Positions 24,669-34,741 of a stretch of 64,000 nucleotides of DNA are shown here, piece by piece (the first letter of the stretch is position 1; every line of letters begins with the position of its first letter). The notes beneath the pieces are model-generated. The model made no database searches. It was not told where the DNA came from and saw only the letters and a list, made by a program, of their open reading frames with translations. The stretch spans positions 1-64,000 of the forward strand of contig CAJTDN010000004.1 of assembly GCA_910574865.1 (NCBI GenBank). Reading direction: 5' to 3'. The DNA comes from Lachnospiraceae bacterium (lineage in GTDB: Bacteria; Bacillota; Clostridia; Lachnospirales; Lachnospiraceae). Both the position numbers and the translations under genes were made by a program.

Positions 24669-27600
24669 TCAGCTCCTTTCCAAGTCCTGTGACTTACTCC
24701 TTGCCTGTTTTTTCTGCGCCGCCCGTTCCTTGTCGGCTTTGAGCTGCGCCCGGATAGAGGGCTTCTTTTCCGGCTTTTTCCCCGGCTCCGCTTTTTTGCC
24801 CTGTTCCTTTTCCGCTTTCAGCGCGGCGGCATACTCGGCAAGGGAGATCTGTTCGCCGCTTCTCGCCTTTGCTTCCAGCTCGTCAGCGGTAGGCGTGGGC
24901 GTGTTGTTGATGATACCGTCAAAGCTGTTGTCGTTCTGCTCGATAGTGTCCTCGACGTGCTTTAAGGGGTTTGTCTTTTCCGGCTGCTCGGCGGCGACTG
25001 CAAACGCCTGTGTCCCGTTCCCCATAATGAGATATTTCCCGTCCTCCGACGTGTGGTGAAGCCCATACCCGGCTTCCCGCATTTGTTCGGCGGTCATGTC
25101 GGTTACAGAAAAGCTCCCCCGTGGCGTTCTGATCTGCTCCCCGGTCATGCGGCTGTCGGGGGTAAGCTGCGGGGTCTGCTCCTGCAAAAATTCCGGCACT
25201 TCCTTATAGCCGAAGCTGTCAACGTAATGCGCCGTGTCCTCGCCGTTCTGATGAAGCACCACTATATCCGATACGGAAAGGCTGTGCCCCCTAAAGTCTT
25301 TGGGGTGGTCGATATTGAAGCGGGTATAAATATCTTCAAGGGAAGTCCCCGGCGTAAGCTCTGCGGTATAGATACGGTCATAATTTGCCGCTTCCACGGA
25401 AAGCCCCGCCGCCTGCAGGCGGTCGTAAGGCTCAAAATGGTAGTCCCGCATACCGTCCCCGTCCTTTAGCTGGTAAATAGTAAAGGTGTCCTTGTCCGGC
25501 TCTGCTGCGGGCTGTGCTTCCATACGCTCCGCAAGCGTCTTTTCCGCACGTTCCCGGACTTCCCCGCTGATCGGAAGCGAATACAGGTCAGAGGTTGAAG
25601 AAAAACCCACGTTGTTGAAAACATAGTCAACGTCACTTTCTTTCAAGGCTCCTGCCGCAAAATAATTTTCCCTCGTAGGCATTTCACTTATTTTCCCGTC
25701 CGATATGGCATAATTCAGCCCGGTTTCTATGTGGGAACAGATTTTACCGTCAACGACAAGCGTCACATAATACCAGCCCATGTGACCGCTGCTTTTCTCG
25801 TCCGTACCGTCGTTAAATTCCACATTAAGCAGGGAGTAGGGCTTCAATCCTTTCTGTGCGGCAAGCTCATTGTCTTTCGTTTCCCGCGCCCTAAGTGCGG
25901 TAATGGCGGCTTCCTTTGTTGCGCTGATGATCTCCGGGTTATAGCGCACCAATGCACTGTTGATATACTCATTCTGTACCTTTACGGTTTTGGCTTGTGG
26001 TGTCCTGTGGTTTCCGATAAACAGGGAAGTACCATTGTCAAACTTGATAGATATGTCGCTTGTGCCACGCCATTTCCCCGTACAGGGGGACGTTTCAATC
26101 TTTCCCGACGTGCCGCCGAATGACTGTGCGATAATGCCGATCTTGTCCCGCATAGGCAGCCTTTCATATCCCTTTGCGATCTCAACCGCCTTTTGCTGCA
26201 ACTCTGTCAGTCTTGCGGCGGGCGTGTCCTGTCCCGGCTCGGCGGTGGTCTGTGCTTCCTGTGCGGCTTCCGGCTTCTTTGTGGAAAGCTCCTTAATGTC
26301 GCCCGGTGTCAGTTCCCCGGCTTCCAGTTTTCCCAAAAGCTCCCCGCATTTCTCCGGCGTTCCTGTGTAGAGAATATCCCCCAGCTTCGCCATGCCGCTT
26401 TCCTGCGTCATATACTCCTGCAAAATAGAGCTGTTTTCCGGGCTGTCGCTGTACGGGTCCTGTCGCACTTTATAAAAGGTTTCCGGCTCAAAAGGTTTCT
26501 CCGGCGGCGCGTCCGTGCTTCCCGGTTCCGTTTCCTGTTGCTGTTCCGGCGCGGCGTAAGGCTCGTACCCATTGGCGGCGTATTCCTCCACGGTCATTCC
26601 TGCGGCGGCTGCTTCGTGCGCGATTTCCTCCTTGACGTGCTCCTTGTAGTCGGCAAGCTCCGCGTCAAAATCTTTAAGCTGGGGGACAGGCGGCAAATTG
26701 TATTCACCTTGATTGACAAGTCCCCGGCACTCGGCAACATAGGCTTGTATGGCGGTATGGTAGGCTGTTTCAGTGGGCGTCAGATTGTCCCCGGATTGCA
26801 GGGCTTCCCCGGCGATACGCTCCATTTCGGATAAGTTACAATGCAGTTTCAGATAGGGGATAAACTCATTCAGCAACATTGCCCGGTGTTCCTTGTCGGC
26901 TTCCAGTGCTTCCTTGCCCTCATGCTGTAAAAGAAAGTTTTCCCAATTCGGATCATTGGCATAGTAGGTATGGTACTTTTCGATATGCTCTATCAATGCG
27001 CCCTCCCCGTCGCCTAAATCCTGCCGCCCCTCGTAGTGGTCGGGTATGCCGTTCATCACATAATCAATGCGGAACTCCGTTTTATCATATCCGGGGCTTG
27101 CAAGGTTCGCTTCGTCAATGGCTTCGATAAGGGCATTGGCACGGGACAGGGGGAATGTATCGCTCTCCCGTAGCTGGGGACTTTCGCTGTAAAGGATTGT
27201 AACGGTCGGCTCTGCCGTAAGGTCGGGTGTCGGCTCTTTCTCTGCTTCCTGCGCTTTCTGTGCTTCCCGCGCCTTTTGAAGCTCCGCAAAATGCCCGTCA
27301 ATGCTGTTGATGATCTCGGCGGCGGTGGCGCGGATTGTTTCAAGGGAAGTTTTCAGCTCCGCAAGCTCCCGCCCGCTGCTCCACCCGGCGACGTACCCAA
27401 AGGAATAGTCGGAAGTGTCAAGCCCGTAGTGCTGGCATACCGTATAGGCGATACTTTCAGCTTGTACCTCACGGGTGCGGCGGTCGGGTCTGTCCGGCTG
27501 CTCCGGGGCGTTAAGGTCAATGTCGTGCAGCTTCGCGTGGGCGATCTCATGGATAGCGGTCTTTAGGTTCTGAAGCTGGCTCATGCCCTCGTCTATGGCA

Positions 27601-29000
27601 ATCCGCTTTTCCTCCAAGTGGTAGTAGCCGTGTGCGCTGCCCTCGATCTTCTCAAAACCCATAGGCACGGGAGAGGTCTTTTCCAGCGCGGTATAAAAAT
27701 CCTCGTACTGTTCCACGTCCCCGGTCAGCTCGTTTGCGGAAATGCTGGGAAGCTCCCGCCCCTCGGTCTGCGACACGTCGAAAACGGCGACAACTTTATA
27801 GGCGGGGATTTGGATTTCCTTTGTTTCGGTGACGGGCTTCCCGTCGCTGCCGATCACCGTCTTTCCCGTCTGCGGGTCTTTCTTCTCTACCTCCTGCCGG
27901 ATTTTGTACGGCGACGGGGCAAGTATGCGTATGCCCTTTTCCCCGCGCATTACGTTCCTGCCAAAGTTATTTTTCCATGCGTTAAATCCGGCGATAAGGG
28001 AAGCGTCGGGCTTCTGCATGGCGATCAGCAGCGTATTGTTGAAGCTGTAATTATGGAACTTTGACATGACTTGCAGATATTCCTTGTAGCGTTCACTGTC
28101 AAATAATTCCGTGATACCCTGCTCCAAGCGGTCTGTAATCTCCTTGATCTTTTCAGCGGGCTTGTCGGCGGTGAGAATGATCGGGTTCACCGGGCGCGGC
28201 TGGGGCGGTGTTTCCGGCTGCGGCTCCTGCTCCTGTGGGGCGGCTTCCTGTTCCGGCGTGGTTCCCTCCTTTTTTTCGGGGGTCGCTTCCTGCTGTGCTG
28301 GCGGCTCCTGCGGGGGCGGCGACTGTTTAACAGGCTGCTCTTTTTGCTCTGTCAGAGTTTCGCCCTCAATGGTATAACCGGGTAAAAGCAGACCGTTCAC
28401 TTTGAAATGTTCTGCATACTCCTGTGGAATGGGCGGCGATATTTCAGTAAACAGGTTTTGATAGGCTTTGATACGCCCATTCAGATATTTTTCCATTTCT
28501 TCCTTTGTGCCAAAGACTTTCCGGCTCTGTCCTGCAATCTTCGCCCCGTTGTACCCGTCCGGGCTGTTGGTGTAAATGCTCCAAGAGAGCGTCCACGAAT
28601 AGGGGATAGACTTTTGCGTTTCCCGGTCATAGCGGGTATTCTCGGAAATACTGTATTGCATGCGGTAAACCATGTTGCTCATTACATGGCGGTACTCGTC
28701 CGGCTGCTCCCATTGGTTAGAGGTATGCTGCGCTTCGGGTGTTCGGGCGTATTCAATCGCCTTGTCGATCAAGAGGGTCTTTCCCGCCTGTTCTTCCCAT
28801 TCTTTAGACTGCTGTTGCAGCCGTTCAAAAACCGCCTGTTCCTCCGCTGCGCTTTCCTCGCGCATGGCGCGTAGCTTCTCTAACGGTAACGCGGTCAGCC
28901 CGGATATGTCCGCTTTGCTCTGTTCAAAATAGATTTTTCGGTCAATCCGTAGTTTGTCAGCGGGTTCCAGCTTGTCATTTTCAAATGATGAATAAGACAT
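24669..29000 (-). CDS. Large polyvalent protein with ArdC-like, metallopeptidase and YodL-like regions
   Basis: A 1443-residue protein. After a charged N terminus and a Pro/Gln/Glu-rich linker comes an ArdC-N/LtrC-like single-strand DNA-binding region (YLQVMSKFHNYSFNNTLLIAMQ, FGRNVMRGEKGIRIL). A zincin motif follows in LKTAIHEIAHAKLHD. Long middle segments match large polyvalent domains of mobile elements, and a YodL-like region sits near the end (FTIYQLKDGDGMRDYHFEPYD). The last 30 residues carry the PSIRAQL tail. ArdC relatives protect incoming single-stranded DNA from restriction, which fits entry into a host with a restriction system. ATG 29000 is chosen, with AAGGAG 12 bases upstream. 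Confidence 0.82.
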   Translation of the reverse strand: MSYSSFENDKLEPADKLRIDRKIYFEQSKADISGLTALPLEKLRAMREESAAEEQAVFERLQQQSKEWEEQAGKTLLIDKAIEYARTPEAQHTSNQWEQPDEYRHVMSNMVYRMQYSISENTRYDRETQKSIPYSWTLSWSIYTNSPDGYNGAKIAGQSRKVFGTKEEMEKYLNGRIKAYQNLFTEISPPIPQEYAEHFKVNGLLLPGYTIEGETLTEQKEQPVKQSPPPQEPPAQQEATPEKKEGTTPEQEAAPQEQEPQPETPPQPRPVNPIILTADKPAEKIKEITDRLEQGITELFDSERYKEYLQVMSKFHNYSFNNTLLIAMQKPDASLIAGFNAWKNNFGRNVMRGEKGIRILAPSPYKIRQEVEKKDPQTGKTVIGSDGKPVTETKEIQIPAYKVVAVFDVSQTEGRELPSISANELTGDVEQYEDFYTALEKTSPVPMGFEKIEGSAHGYYHLEEKRIAIDEGMSQLQNLKTAIHEIAHAKLHDIDLNAPEQPDRPDRRTREVQAESIAYTVCQHYGLDTSDYSFGYVAGWSSGRELAELKTSLETIRATAAEIINSIDGHFAELQKAREAQKAQEAEKEPTPDLTAEPTVTILYSESPQLRESDTFPLSRANALIEAIDEANLASPGYDKTEFRIDYVMNGIPDHYEGRQDLGDGEGALIEHIEKYHTYYANDPNWENFLLQHEGKEALEADKEHRAMLLNEFIPYLKLHCNLSEMERIAGEALQSGDNLTPTETAYHTAIQAYVAECRGLVNQGEYNLPPVPQLKDFDAELADYKEHVKEEIAHEAAAAGMTVEEYAANGYEPYAAPEQQQETEPGSTDAPPEKPFEPETFYKVRQDPYSDSPENSSILQEYMTQESGMAKLGDILYTGTPEKCGELLGKLEAGELTPGDIKELSTKKPEAAQEAQTTAEPGQDTPAARLTELQQKAVEIAKGYERLPMRDKIGIIAQSFGGTSGKIETSPCTGKWRGTSDISIKFDNGTSLFIGNHRTPQAKTVKVQNEYINSALVRYNPEIISATKEAAITALRARETKDNELAAQKGLKPYSLLNVEFNDGTDEKSSGHMGWYYVTLVVDGKICSHIETGLNYAISDGKISEMPTRENYFAAGALKESDVDYVFNNVGFSSTSDLYSLPISGEVRERAEKTLAERMEAQPAAEPDKDTFTIYQLKDGDGMRDYHFEPYDRLQAAGLSVEAANYDRIYTAELTPGTSLEDIYTRFNIDHPKDFRGHSLSVSDIVVLHQNGEDTAHYVDSFGYKEVPEFLQEQTPQLTPDSRMTGEQIRTPRGSFSVTDMTAEQMREAGYGLHHTSEDGKYLIMGNGTQAFAVAAEQPEKTNPLKHVEDTIEQNDNSFDGIINNTPTPTADELEAKARSGEQISLAEYAAALKAEKEQGKKAEPGKKPEKKPSIRAQLKADKERAAQKKQARSKSQDLERS

Positions 29001-29108
29001 ATAATGCAATCGCTCCTTTCTGAAATGGCGGCGCACCGCCGCGCTTTTTGGGTTCGCCCCGTACTACGGTGGGGCGGCGCGTTCTGCCAAGATTTTTATG
29101 CTTTTTCA

Positions 29109-29210
29109 AGAGGGTTTGGGAAACTTCCCAACAAGCAAAATCCCCGTCCGGCGCGTCAGCGGCGAATGGGGATTTACGGAAAAGGGTACTCTTTTCCTAT
29201 GCTTGCTACG
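29109..29210 (-). other. oriT-like structured element, copy 2
   Basis: On the minus strand it reads CGTAGCAAGCATAGGAAAAG like copy 1, keeps GGAAAAG/CTTTTCC and TTGGGA/TCCCAA, and ends AACCCTCT. The middle stem is AATCCCC/GGGGATT instead of ATTTCTG/CAGAAAT. It fills most of the 214-base gap between topB and the large ArdC-like gene. It could be a second transfer origin or a lagging-strand start. Confidence 0.55.
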
Positions 29211-29214
29211 GAAC

Positions 29215-31311
29215 TTATTTTTTCTTCGGTATCTCTATCTTGTAGTTGACGTACTTCCCGCCCGTATCGGCTAAAACAACGGTTCCGTCGTAGGTTTTGC
29301 CTGTTTTCGGGGAATACAAGCCCTTGACATTCGCCTTGCCGGATTTGAGCAGCGCGGCGGCAATCTTCACGGAAAACGTGACTTTCCTTTCCTCAAAGAA
29401 ACGGTCGTTTTTCCACATGGTAAAGGCACACTCCCGGTCAGAGCAGTAGTAATTCTTCTTGCCCTCATGGACGGGGCTACCGCATCGGGGGCATTTCCCG
29501 ATAGAGGGCTTTTCCTCCCCGCCCGTGAAAGCTGCCTTGCCTTTGTCGGCGGCGGTGTTCTCCGTCACCAGCTCCCGTGCCATAGTTTCAATGCGTTGCA
29601 TGAACTCCCCGGCTTCGGCGGCTCCCTTTGCGATCTGCGTCAGATTGTTTTCCCATTCGGCGGTAAGCTGCGGGGAAGTCAGCATATCCGGCAGGACAGA
29701 AACAAGGGCGGCTCCGTTCTGTGTGGGGATAAGCTGTTTTCCCTTGCGTTCCGCAAAGCCGGATTTCACCAGCTTTTCAATGACAGCGGCGCGGGTGGCG
29801 GGTGTGCCAAGCCCCCGGCGTTCCGCGTCCGGGTCGGTGTCCTCATTCCCGGCGCGTTCCATTGCCGACAAAAGGGTTGCTTCGTTGTGGGGTTTCGGCG
29901 GCGTTGTGAAATGCTCTGTCACCTTTGCCGTGGGGTTTGTAAAGGTCTGTCCCTCGGAAAGCTCCGGCAGGGTGTTTTCTTCCTCCATATCCTCTGGGTC
30001 GGGCTTGCCTTTTAAGGTCGCCCGGTAGCGGCGTTCAAGGTCTTTCCAGCCGCCCACAAGCACCGTCTTTCCCCGCGCTGTAAACTCCGTACCGGCGCAT
30101 GAGAAAACCGCCGTGACCGCTTCAAAGATATGCGGCGCGGCGGCTGCCAAAATAAGACGCGCCCCGGCAAGGGTGAGGATATTCCTTTCACTTTCCGGCA
30201 GCGTTGAAATATCCGTCTTTGCAAGCTCCATAGTGGGGATAATGGCGTGGTGGTCTGAAACCTTGCTGCTGTCAAGCGTCCGGGAAACGTCCGGGGTAAA
30301 CGCTACGCCCTCCATAAAGGGGAGCTTTTCGGAAAGCATGGAAACGGTCTTTGCCGCCGTGTCCCCCATGTCGTCCGTCAGAAATGCGCTGTCTGTCCGG
30401 GGATAGGTAAGCAGCCGTTTTTCATACAAGGTCTGCGCAAGGTCAAGGGTCTGCTTCGCCGTGTAGCCGTAGATTTTATTGGCTTCCCGCTGTAAGGAAG
30501 TGAGGTCAAATAACCTCGGCGGGGCGGCGGTCTTTTTCTCTTTGGTAAGGGAAACGCATACCGCCGTTTCCGCTTCACAAGCCGCTTTCAGTGTATCGGC
30601 TCCCGCTTTATCTGAAATCCTTTCGCTGGCAGCTTCCGCGCCGGATAAGTCAAGGCGCACATGGTAGTATTTTTCTTTCTTGAAATGGGAGATCGCTTCG
30701 CCCCGGTCTACCAGCATTTTCAGTGTGGGGGTCTGCACCCGCCCCACGTTCAAGGTCTTGTTATACAGGCAGGAGAAAAGGCGCGTCGCGTTGATACCGA
30801 TTATCCAGTCGGCTTTTGCCCTGCACAATGCGGAAGCATAGAGCGCGTCATAGTCCCGCCCGTCTTTGAGATCGGCAAAGCCCGCCTTGATCGCCTTATC
30901 CTCCATTGAGGAAATCCACAAGCGGCGCATGGGCTTGTTACACTGTGCCACGTCGTACACAAAGCGGAAGATCAATTCCCCCTCGCGTCCAGCGTCGCAA
31001 GCGTTCACCACTTCGGAAACGTCGGTGCGGTGCATAAGCTCTTTTAAGGTCTTGAATTGTTTCCCTTTGTCGGCAGCGACGGTGTACTGCCATTCCTCCG
31101 GCAGAATGGGTAAGCTCTCATAGCTCCATTTTTTATACTGCTCCCCGTAGGCGGCAGCGTCCGCAAGCTCTACCAAATGACCGACGCACCAAGAAATGAG
31201 GTAGCCCCCGCCCTCGATATATCCGTCTTTCTTTTCCTTAACGCCAAGCGCGGCGGCGATACTTCCCGCGACGCTGGGCTTTTCTGCGATCACTAATCTA
31301 TGTGAAGTCAA
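29215..31311 (-). CDS. topB: DNA topoisomerase III
   Basis: A 698-residue type IA topoisomerase. The Toprim motif is LVIAEKPSVAGSIAAALG, with VVNACDAGREGELIFR giving the acidic DxD-like site. GINATRLFS and VGRVQTPTLKMLVDRG follow, and the active-site Tyr lies in LLTYPRTDSAFL. The C terminus has one zinc ribbon, CPRCGSPVHEGKKNYYCSDREC. It relaxes or decatenates DNA during element transfer and replication. Its start is TTG at 31311, 8 bases after AAGGAGG. Confidence 0.95.
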   Translation of the reverse strand: MTSHRLVIAEKPSVAGSIAAALGVKEKKDGYIEGGGYLISWCVGHLVELADAAAYGEQYKKWSYESLPILPEEWQYTVAADKGKQFKTLKELMHRTDVSEVVNACDAGREGELIFRFVYDVAQCNKPMRRLWISSMEDKAIKAGFADLKDGRDYDALYASALCRAKADWIIGINATRLFSCLYNKTLNVGRVQTPTLKMLVDRGEAISHFKKEKYYHVRLDLSGAEAASERISDKAGADTLKAACEAETAVCVSLTKEKKTAAPPRLFDLTSLQREANKIYGYTAKQTLDLAQTLYEKRLLTYPRTDSAFLTDDMGDTAAKTVSMLSEKLPFMEGVAFTPDVSRTLDSSKVSDHHAIIPTMELAKTDISTLPESERNILTLAGARLILAAAAPHIFEAVTAVFSCAGTEFTARGKTVLVGGWKDLERRYRATLKGKPDPEDMEEENTLPELSEGQTFTNPTAKVTEHFTTPPKPHNEATLLSAMERAGNEDTDPDAERRGLGTPATRAAVIEKLVKSGFAERKGKQLIPTQNGAALVSVLPDMLTSPQLTAEWENNLTQIAKGAAEAGEFMQRIETMARELVTENTAADKGKAAFTGGEEKPSIGKCPRCGSPVHEGKKNYYCSDRECAFTMWKNDRFFEERKVTFSVKIAAALLKSGKANVKGLYSPKTGKTYDGTVVLADTGGKYVNYKIEIPKKK

Positions 31312-31326
31312 TTAGAAATCCTCCTT

Positions 31327-31512
31327 TCATTTTCCCGTGGTTTTCTTCTCTGTCAGCTTCTTGATACAGTACCCCACGCAGGGCGGCTCCCGGTTGTAGG
31401 GACAGCCCTTGCAGCGCGGGGAAATGGAAGCGGGCGGCGATTTTCCACGCCGCCCGTCACCCGGTTTCTGTATCATCATTCTTTCTAAGAGGTTGTCGGT
31501 GAACAGGGTCAT
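31327..31512 (-). CDS. Small Cys-containing ICE protein
   Basis: A 61-residue basic protein: LLERMMIQKPG, then CKGCPYNREPPCVGYC, four cysteines in a zinc-binding arrangement. Its ATG overlaps the stop of the DUF4366 gene by 4 bases. Similar small proteins sit at this place in Tn1549-like elements; no function is known. Confidence 0.7.
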   Translation of the reverse strand: MTLFTDNLLERMMIQKPGDGRRGKSPPASISPRCKGCPYNREPPCVGYCIKKLTEKKTTGK

Positions 31513-32228
31513 TCCTCGTCGTCCTCCGTTCCCCCGTCGTCCCCGGTTTCTTCGTCGGGTTCCGGCTCGTCCTCGTCGTAATCGTCAAAATCGAAATCGT
31601 CAAGGTCTGTGCCGCCCTTTACGTCCTGCTTCGGCTTCATAACCTTAAAGTAGTAGAACGCGCCGCCGCCCCCGGCAATGGCGACAATCAGAAAGAGCAG
31701 CAGCCCGCCCGTGCCTGTTTTCTTCTCCGGCTTTTCCGTGGGTTCCTCCGTTTCCGGCTCCGCTGCCTTGCCGCTGCAAGCGGTCATGTTGGTGCTGCAT
31801 ACCGGGCAAAGGGTATTGACCGCGCCCGCTTCGCATTTCTCCGTACAGTTGCAGACTGCGGGCGGCTCCGTTTTCGTTTCCCCGTCCTCGATCAGTGCCA
31901 TAAGGTCGGCTTCGTCCACTTGATTGAGGAAATGCACGGTGTTTTCTCCCTCGTCGTCCCGGTCAATGAGGATATAAAAGTAATTGCCGTTTTTGGTCGT
32001 CACGGTGATAAGCTGCTTGTTGCCGCCGAAATCGTCTACAAGGGTCGCGTTCCCGTCCGGGGTGAGGGGTTCTTCCTTTTCGGGTTCCTCGTAGACAACG
32101 CCGCTGTCGTCGGTCGCGTCGTCCTGCCCCTCCGGGGTCTGCGCGTAGGCGGTGACGGAAAAGCCGCCCATGAGGATAAGGGCGGCGCATAAGGTCAGCA
32201 GGGCATTAAAAATCTTCTTATTCTTCAT
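31509..32228 (-). CDS. DUF4366 membrane-anchored protein
   Basis: A 239-residue exported protein: a signal peptide (about residues 1-29, cut after AYA), the DUF4366 core with KQLITVTTKNGNYFYILIDRD, paired cysteines CNCTEKC and CPVC, a transmembrane helix near 175-195 (GLLLFLIVAIAGGGGAFYY), and a very acidic cytoplasmic tail. It is a conserved cell-envelope part of Tn1549-type secretion systems, probably at the outer face of the channel. It overlaps DUF4315 by 11 bases. Confidence 0.85.
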   Translation of the reverse strand: MKNKKIFNALLTLCAALILMGGFSVTAYAQTPEGQDDATDDSGVVYEEPEKEEPLTPDGNATLVDDFGGNKQLITVTTKNGNYFYILIDRDDEGENTVHFLNQVDEADLMALIEDGETKTEPPAVCNCTEKCEAGAVNTLCPVCSTNMTACSGKAAEPETEEPTEKPEKKTGTGGLLLFLIVAIAGGGGAFYYFKVMKPKQDVKGGTDLDDFDFDDYDEDEPEPDEETGDDGGTEDDEE

Positions 32229-32487
32229 TTTCGTTTTCCTCCTGTTCGTCGTTGTCTGCGCCGTTAAAAGCGGGCGCGGGTGTCATACCGGGGATTGCGC
32301 CCCCGGACAGCATGGAAGTAAGCTCTGCGGGGGAAAGCCGCATGGAGCGCACAAGCTGGACGATCTGCAAATTCTCCGCTTCGGTTTTCTGCGCTTCCAG
32401 CCCTTTCAGTTTGTTCTGATACTCGGTGATCTTCTCGCGGGTCTTTTCAATTTCCCGGTTGATACGGTCGATTTTGTTTACTGCCAT
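32218..32487 (-). CDS. DUF4315 protein
   Basis: An 89-residue protein whose N-terminal 60 residues are a coiled coil (NREIEKTREKITEYQNKLKG) and whose C terminus is acidic. The LVRSMRLSPAELTSML segment is typical of DUF4315. It stands between the CHAP hydrolase and DUF4366 genes, as elsewhere in this element family. AAGGAG precedes the ATG. Confidence 0.82.
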   Translation of the reverse strand: MAVNKIDRINREIEKTREKITEYQNKLKGLEAQKTEAENLQIVQLVRSMRLSPAELTSMLSGGAIPGMTPAPAFNGADNDEQEENENEE

Positions 32488-32528
32488 AAATAAATGCTCC
32501 TTTCAGATTTTTGGTTTTTGTTCGGTTT

Positions 32529-34682
32529 TCAGTTCCAATTCATTAAGCCGTAGCCTTTGATACAGCCATAGTCAAGGGGATAGCTCTTAATCTTGCAAGC
32601 GTCCCCGGAATTGCCCTCGACGGTGTAAACGCGCTGCCCGTCCGTGCCGATCACAAGCCCTACATGGTCTGCGCTCCCGTCCCCGTCCCAGTCAAAAAAG
32701 ATCGCGTCGCCGGGGGCGATATTCGCGTAGCCCCTCGCGCCCCATTGCCCCCGTGACTGGAACCACGGTACGCCCTGCGACTGGCAGGCTGCAAAGCGCG
32801 GCTCGCTTTTCCCGGCTTGATTGTAGCACCATGAAACGAAACAGGCGCACCATTCCACGCGGCTGTTGAAGCCGTACCAGCTCCAATAGGGCTGTCCCCC
32901 TACATTGCCTACCTGTGACTTTGCCCGGTCTACAATGGCGGTGTTTCCGGGGCGTGTGCCGTTTACAAGCTGTACGCCGCTTAAATCCTCGGACGCTCCC
33001 GTGTCGGGAGTGCCGCCGCCGAAAATGAGGGGTTTGTTCCCGCTAGTTTCCAAGTACACCCGGAACATTTCAAGCTGCTCCGGGGTAAGCAGCCCCGGTG
33101 CAAGGTCGGATATGGGCTTGTTCTCCAGCTTGACGTTGAGAATGTAATAGTTATAGGCTACGTCTACCTCGTATTCGTAGGTTTCCGTACTTGTCGCGCC
33201 CGTTACCGGGTCGGTGACTTCCCTTGTCCCTGTCCGGGTTTCCGTGCGGTGGCGTACCTCCACTTCCTCCGTCAGCGTGAGGGTATATTGCAGCGCAAAG
33301 ATACGCTGTATTTCTGCCTGTGCGGTCGCCGGGGTGTAGGTCTGTAAAAGCGCGGTGAGGTAGGACGCTAATTCATGGGGGTTATGCCCGATACTGTCAA
33401 GGTCATAGCGGTACTCGTCATAGCCGGGGTTGTCGCGCTCGATATTGTCAATCCTGCGCTGCAAGTCCGTTTCCAGTGCTGCGTAATTGTTTTCCACGGC
33501 GACTAAATCCGCGTCCTCCGACGTGTAGGAAGTCCCGACAATGCCGTTTACCATGCCGGAAAACATAGCCCCGCATGAGGACAGCGCGGAAGAAATCATA
33601 ATGAACAGCAATAGCGCACCTACGGCAATACAGACACCCGCCGGGTGTCGTCCCACAAATGCGATAGCTTTCTTTGTTTCCTCGGCGGTCTTTTTCGCGG
33701 CTTTCCGGGTGTTCTCGGCTGCGTTCTTGACAGACTTCGCGCCCTGCGCCTTGACGGTCTTTGCATACTGCTTTTTAATGCGCTGCTTCTGCATATACCG
33801 GGAGAACGGGTTGGACGCGGCGATCTGCGGGTTGTCGTGGAGTGCCTTTTGGTAAAGATAATTGGCGTTTGCTTTCTGCGCCGCCTTTTCAGCCTTTGCC
33901 GCCGCCCGGTAGGGTTTGAGCTTGTGGCTGCGGTAGCCCTCCTTGACTTTCCGCGCCCCGTACTTTGCGGCTTTCTCGGCGGTTTCCTCGGACTTGTGCG
34001 CACCCTCCACGCCGGAATTGTCCTTTTCCACGGAATGTATCTTGTTGTGGACGAAAATACCCGCTTCCTGCGCGGGGCGGGATAACGGGTTTTTATGGTC
34101 TTTGCCGCCATTCATTGGCTTTTCCCGTTCCTCAAAACGTAGGCGGGTCTTGCCTTTCCCGGTGGCTTCGTCAAAAGTCCGTTCCTTGACAAGTTTCTTT
34201 TCCTTTGGGATTTTCTCCCTTGCTTCGTCCAGCCTGTCAGCGGCTTTGTCGGATTTTTTGATGTATTTTTCCAGCTCCGGCGTTGCCCGTTCTTCCTCGG
34301 TGAATTGCAGCCGGGAAGTGTGGGCGCGGCTTTCTGCTTCTGCCTGTGCTTTCCGTGCCGCCTTTTTGCTGGCTGCGCGGGTGTGCGCCCCGTCGATATG
34401 TTCAAAAACACGTTCGGCGGCTCCCGTGTCCTGTGCGGCTTCCGTCCCCGGCGCATGGGGCAGGGGCGGCGCGTTGGGGGATATGTCCGGCGCGGGATTG
34501 CCCGGTATGGGCTGCGCTGCCTGTGCGTCCTGCGCCGCCTGTTGCTCCGGGGTTCTCTGTAAGGCAGCTTCCCGCGCCCGTTTGCTGATACGCTTTTTTG
34601 TGCCTTTGCTTTCGTTCACTTCGATAGCCCCGTCACGGGTCATTTTCTGCGTGATCTTGTCGCGGGCTTTGTACTGCTGCAT
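32529..34682 (-). CDS. CHAP-domain cell-wall hydrolase of the transfer apparatus
   Basis: A 717-residue protein. Residues 1-340 are very basic and Ala/Lys/Glu-rich and lie in the cytoplasm. A transmembrane helix near 350-372 (GVCIAVGALLLFIMISSAL) leads to an extracellular part ending in a CHAP amidase/peptidase: the nucleophile Cys in RVEWCACFVSWC, His in SADHVGLVIG and Asn in VEGNSGDACK. It is the VirB1-like enzyme that opens peptidoglycan for the conjugation channel. GGAGGTGACAGACC precedes the ATG. Confidence 0.88.
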   Translation of the reverse strand: MQQYKARDKITQKMTRDGAIEVNESKGTKKRISKRAREAALQRTPEQQAAQDAQAAQPIPGNPAPDISPNAPPLPHAPGTEAAQDTGAAERVFEHIDGAHTRAASKKAARKAQAEAESRAHTSRLQFTEEERATPELEKYIKKSDKAADRLDEAREKIPKEKKLVKERTFDEATGKGKTRLRFEEREKPMNGGKDHKNPLSRPAQEAGIFVHNKIHSVEKDNSGVEGAHKSEETAEKAAKYGARKVKEGYRSHKLKPYRAAAKAEKAAQKANANYLYQKALHDNPQIAASNPFSRYMQKQRIKKQYAKTVKAQGAKSVKNAAENTRKAAKKTAEETKKAIAFVGRHPAGVCIAVGALLLFIMISSALSSCGAMFSGMVNGIVGTSYTSEDADLVAVENNYAALETDLQRRIDNIERDNPGYDEYRYDLDSIGHNPHELASYLTALLQTYTPATAQAEIQRIFALQYTLTLTEEVEVRHRTETRTGTREVTDPVTGATSTETYEYEVDVAYNYYILNVKLENKPISDLAPGLLTPEQLEMFRVYLETSGNKPLIFGGGTPDTGASEDLSGVQLVNGTRPGNTAIVDRAKSQVGNVGGQPYWSWYGFNSRVEWCACFVSWCYNQAGKSEPRFAACQSQGVPWFQSRGQWGARGYANIAPGDAIFFDWDGDGSADHVGLVIGTDGQRVYTVEGNSGDACKIKSYPLDYGCIKGYGLMNWN

Positions 34683-34741
34683 GGTCTGTCACCTCCGATC
34701 TGCGCCCAAGAGGGCGCAAGGTTGGTAAAATAATCTGCGGG

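Noticed and set aside
24730-28932. Many long plus-strand frames opposite the ArdC/YodL gene
   Set aside because: They are complementary shadows of a GC-rich coding sequence and lack starts with ribosome sites.
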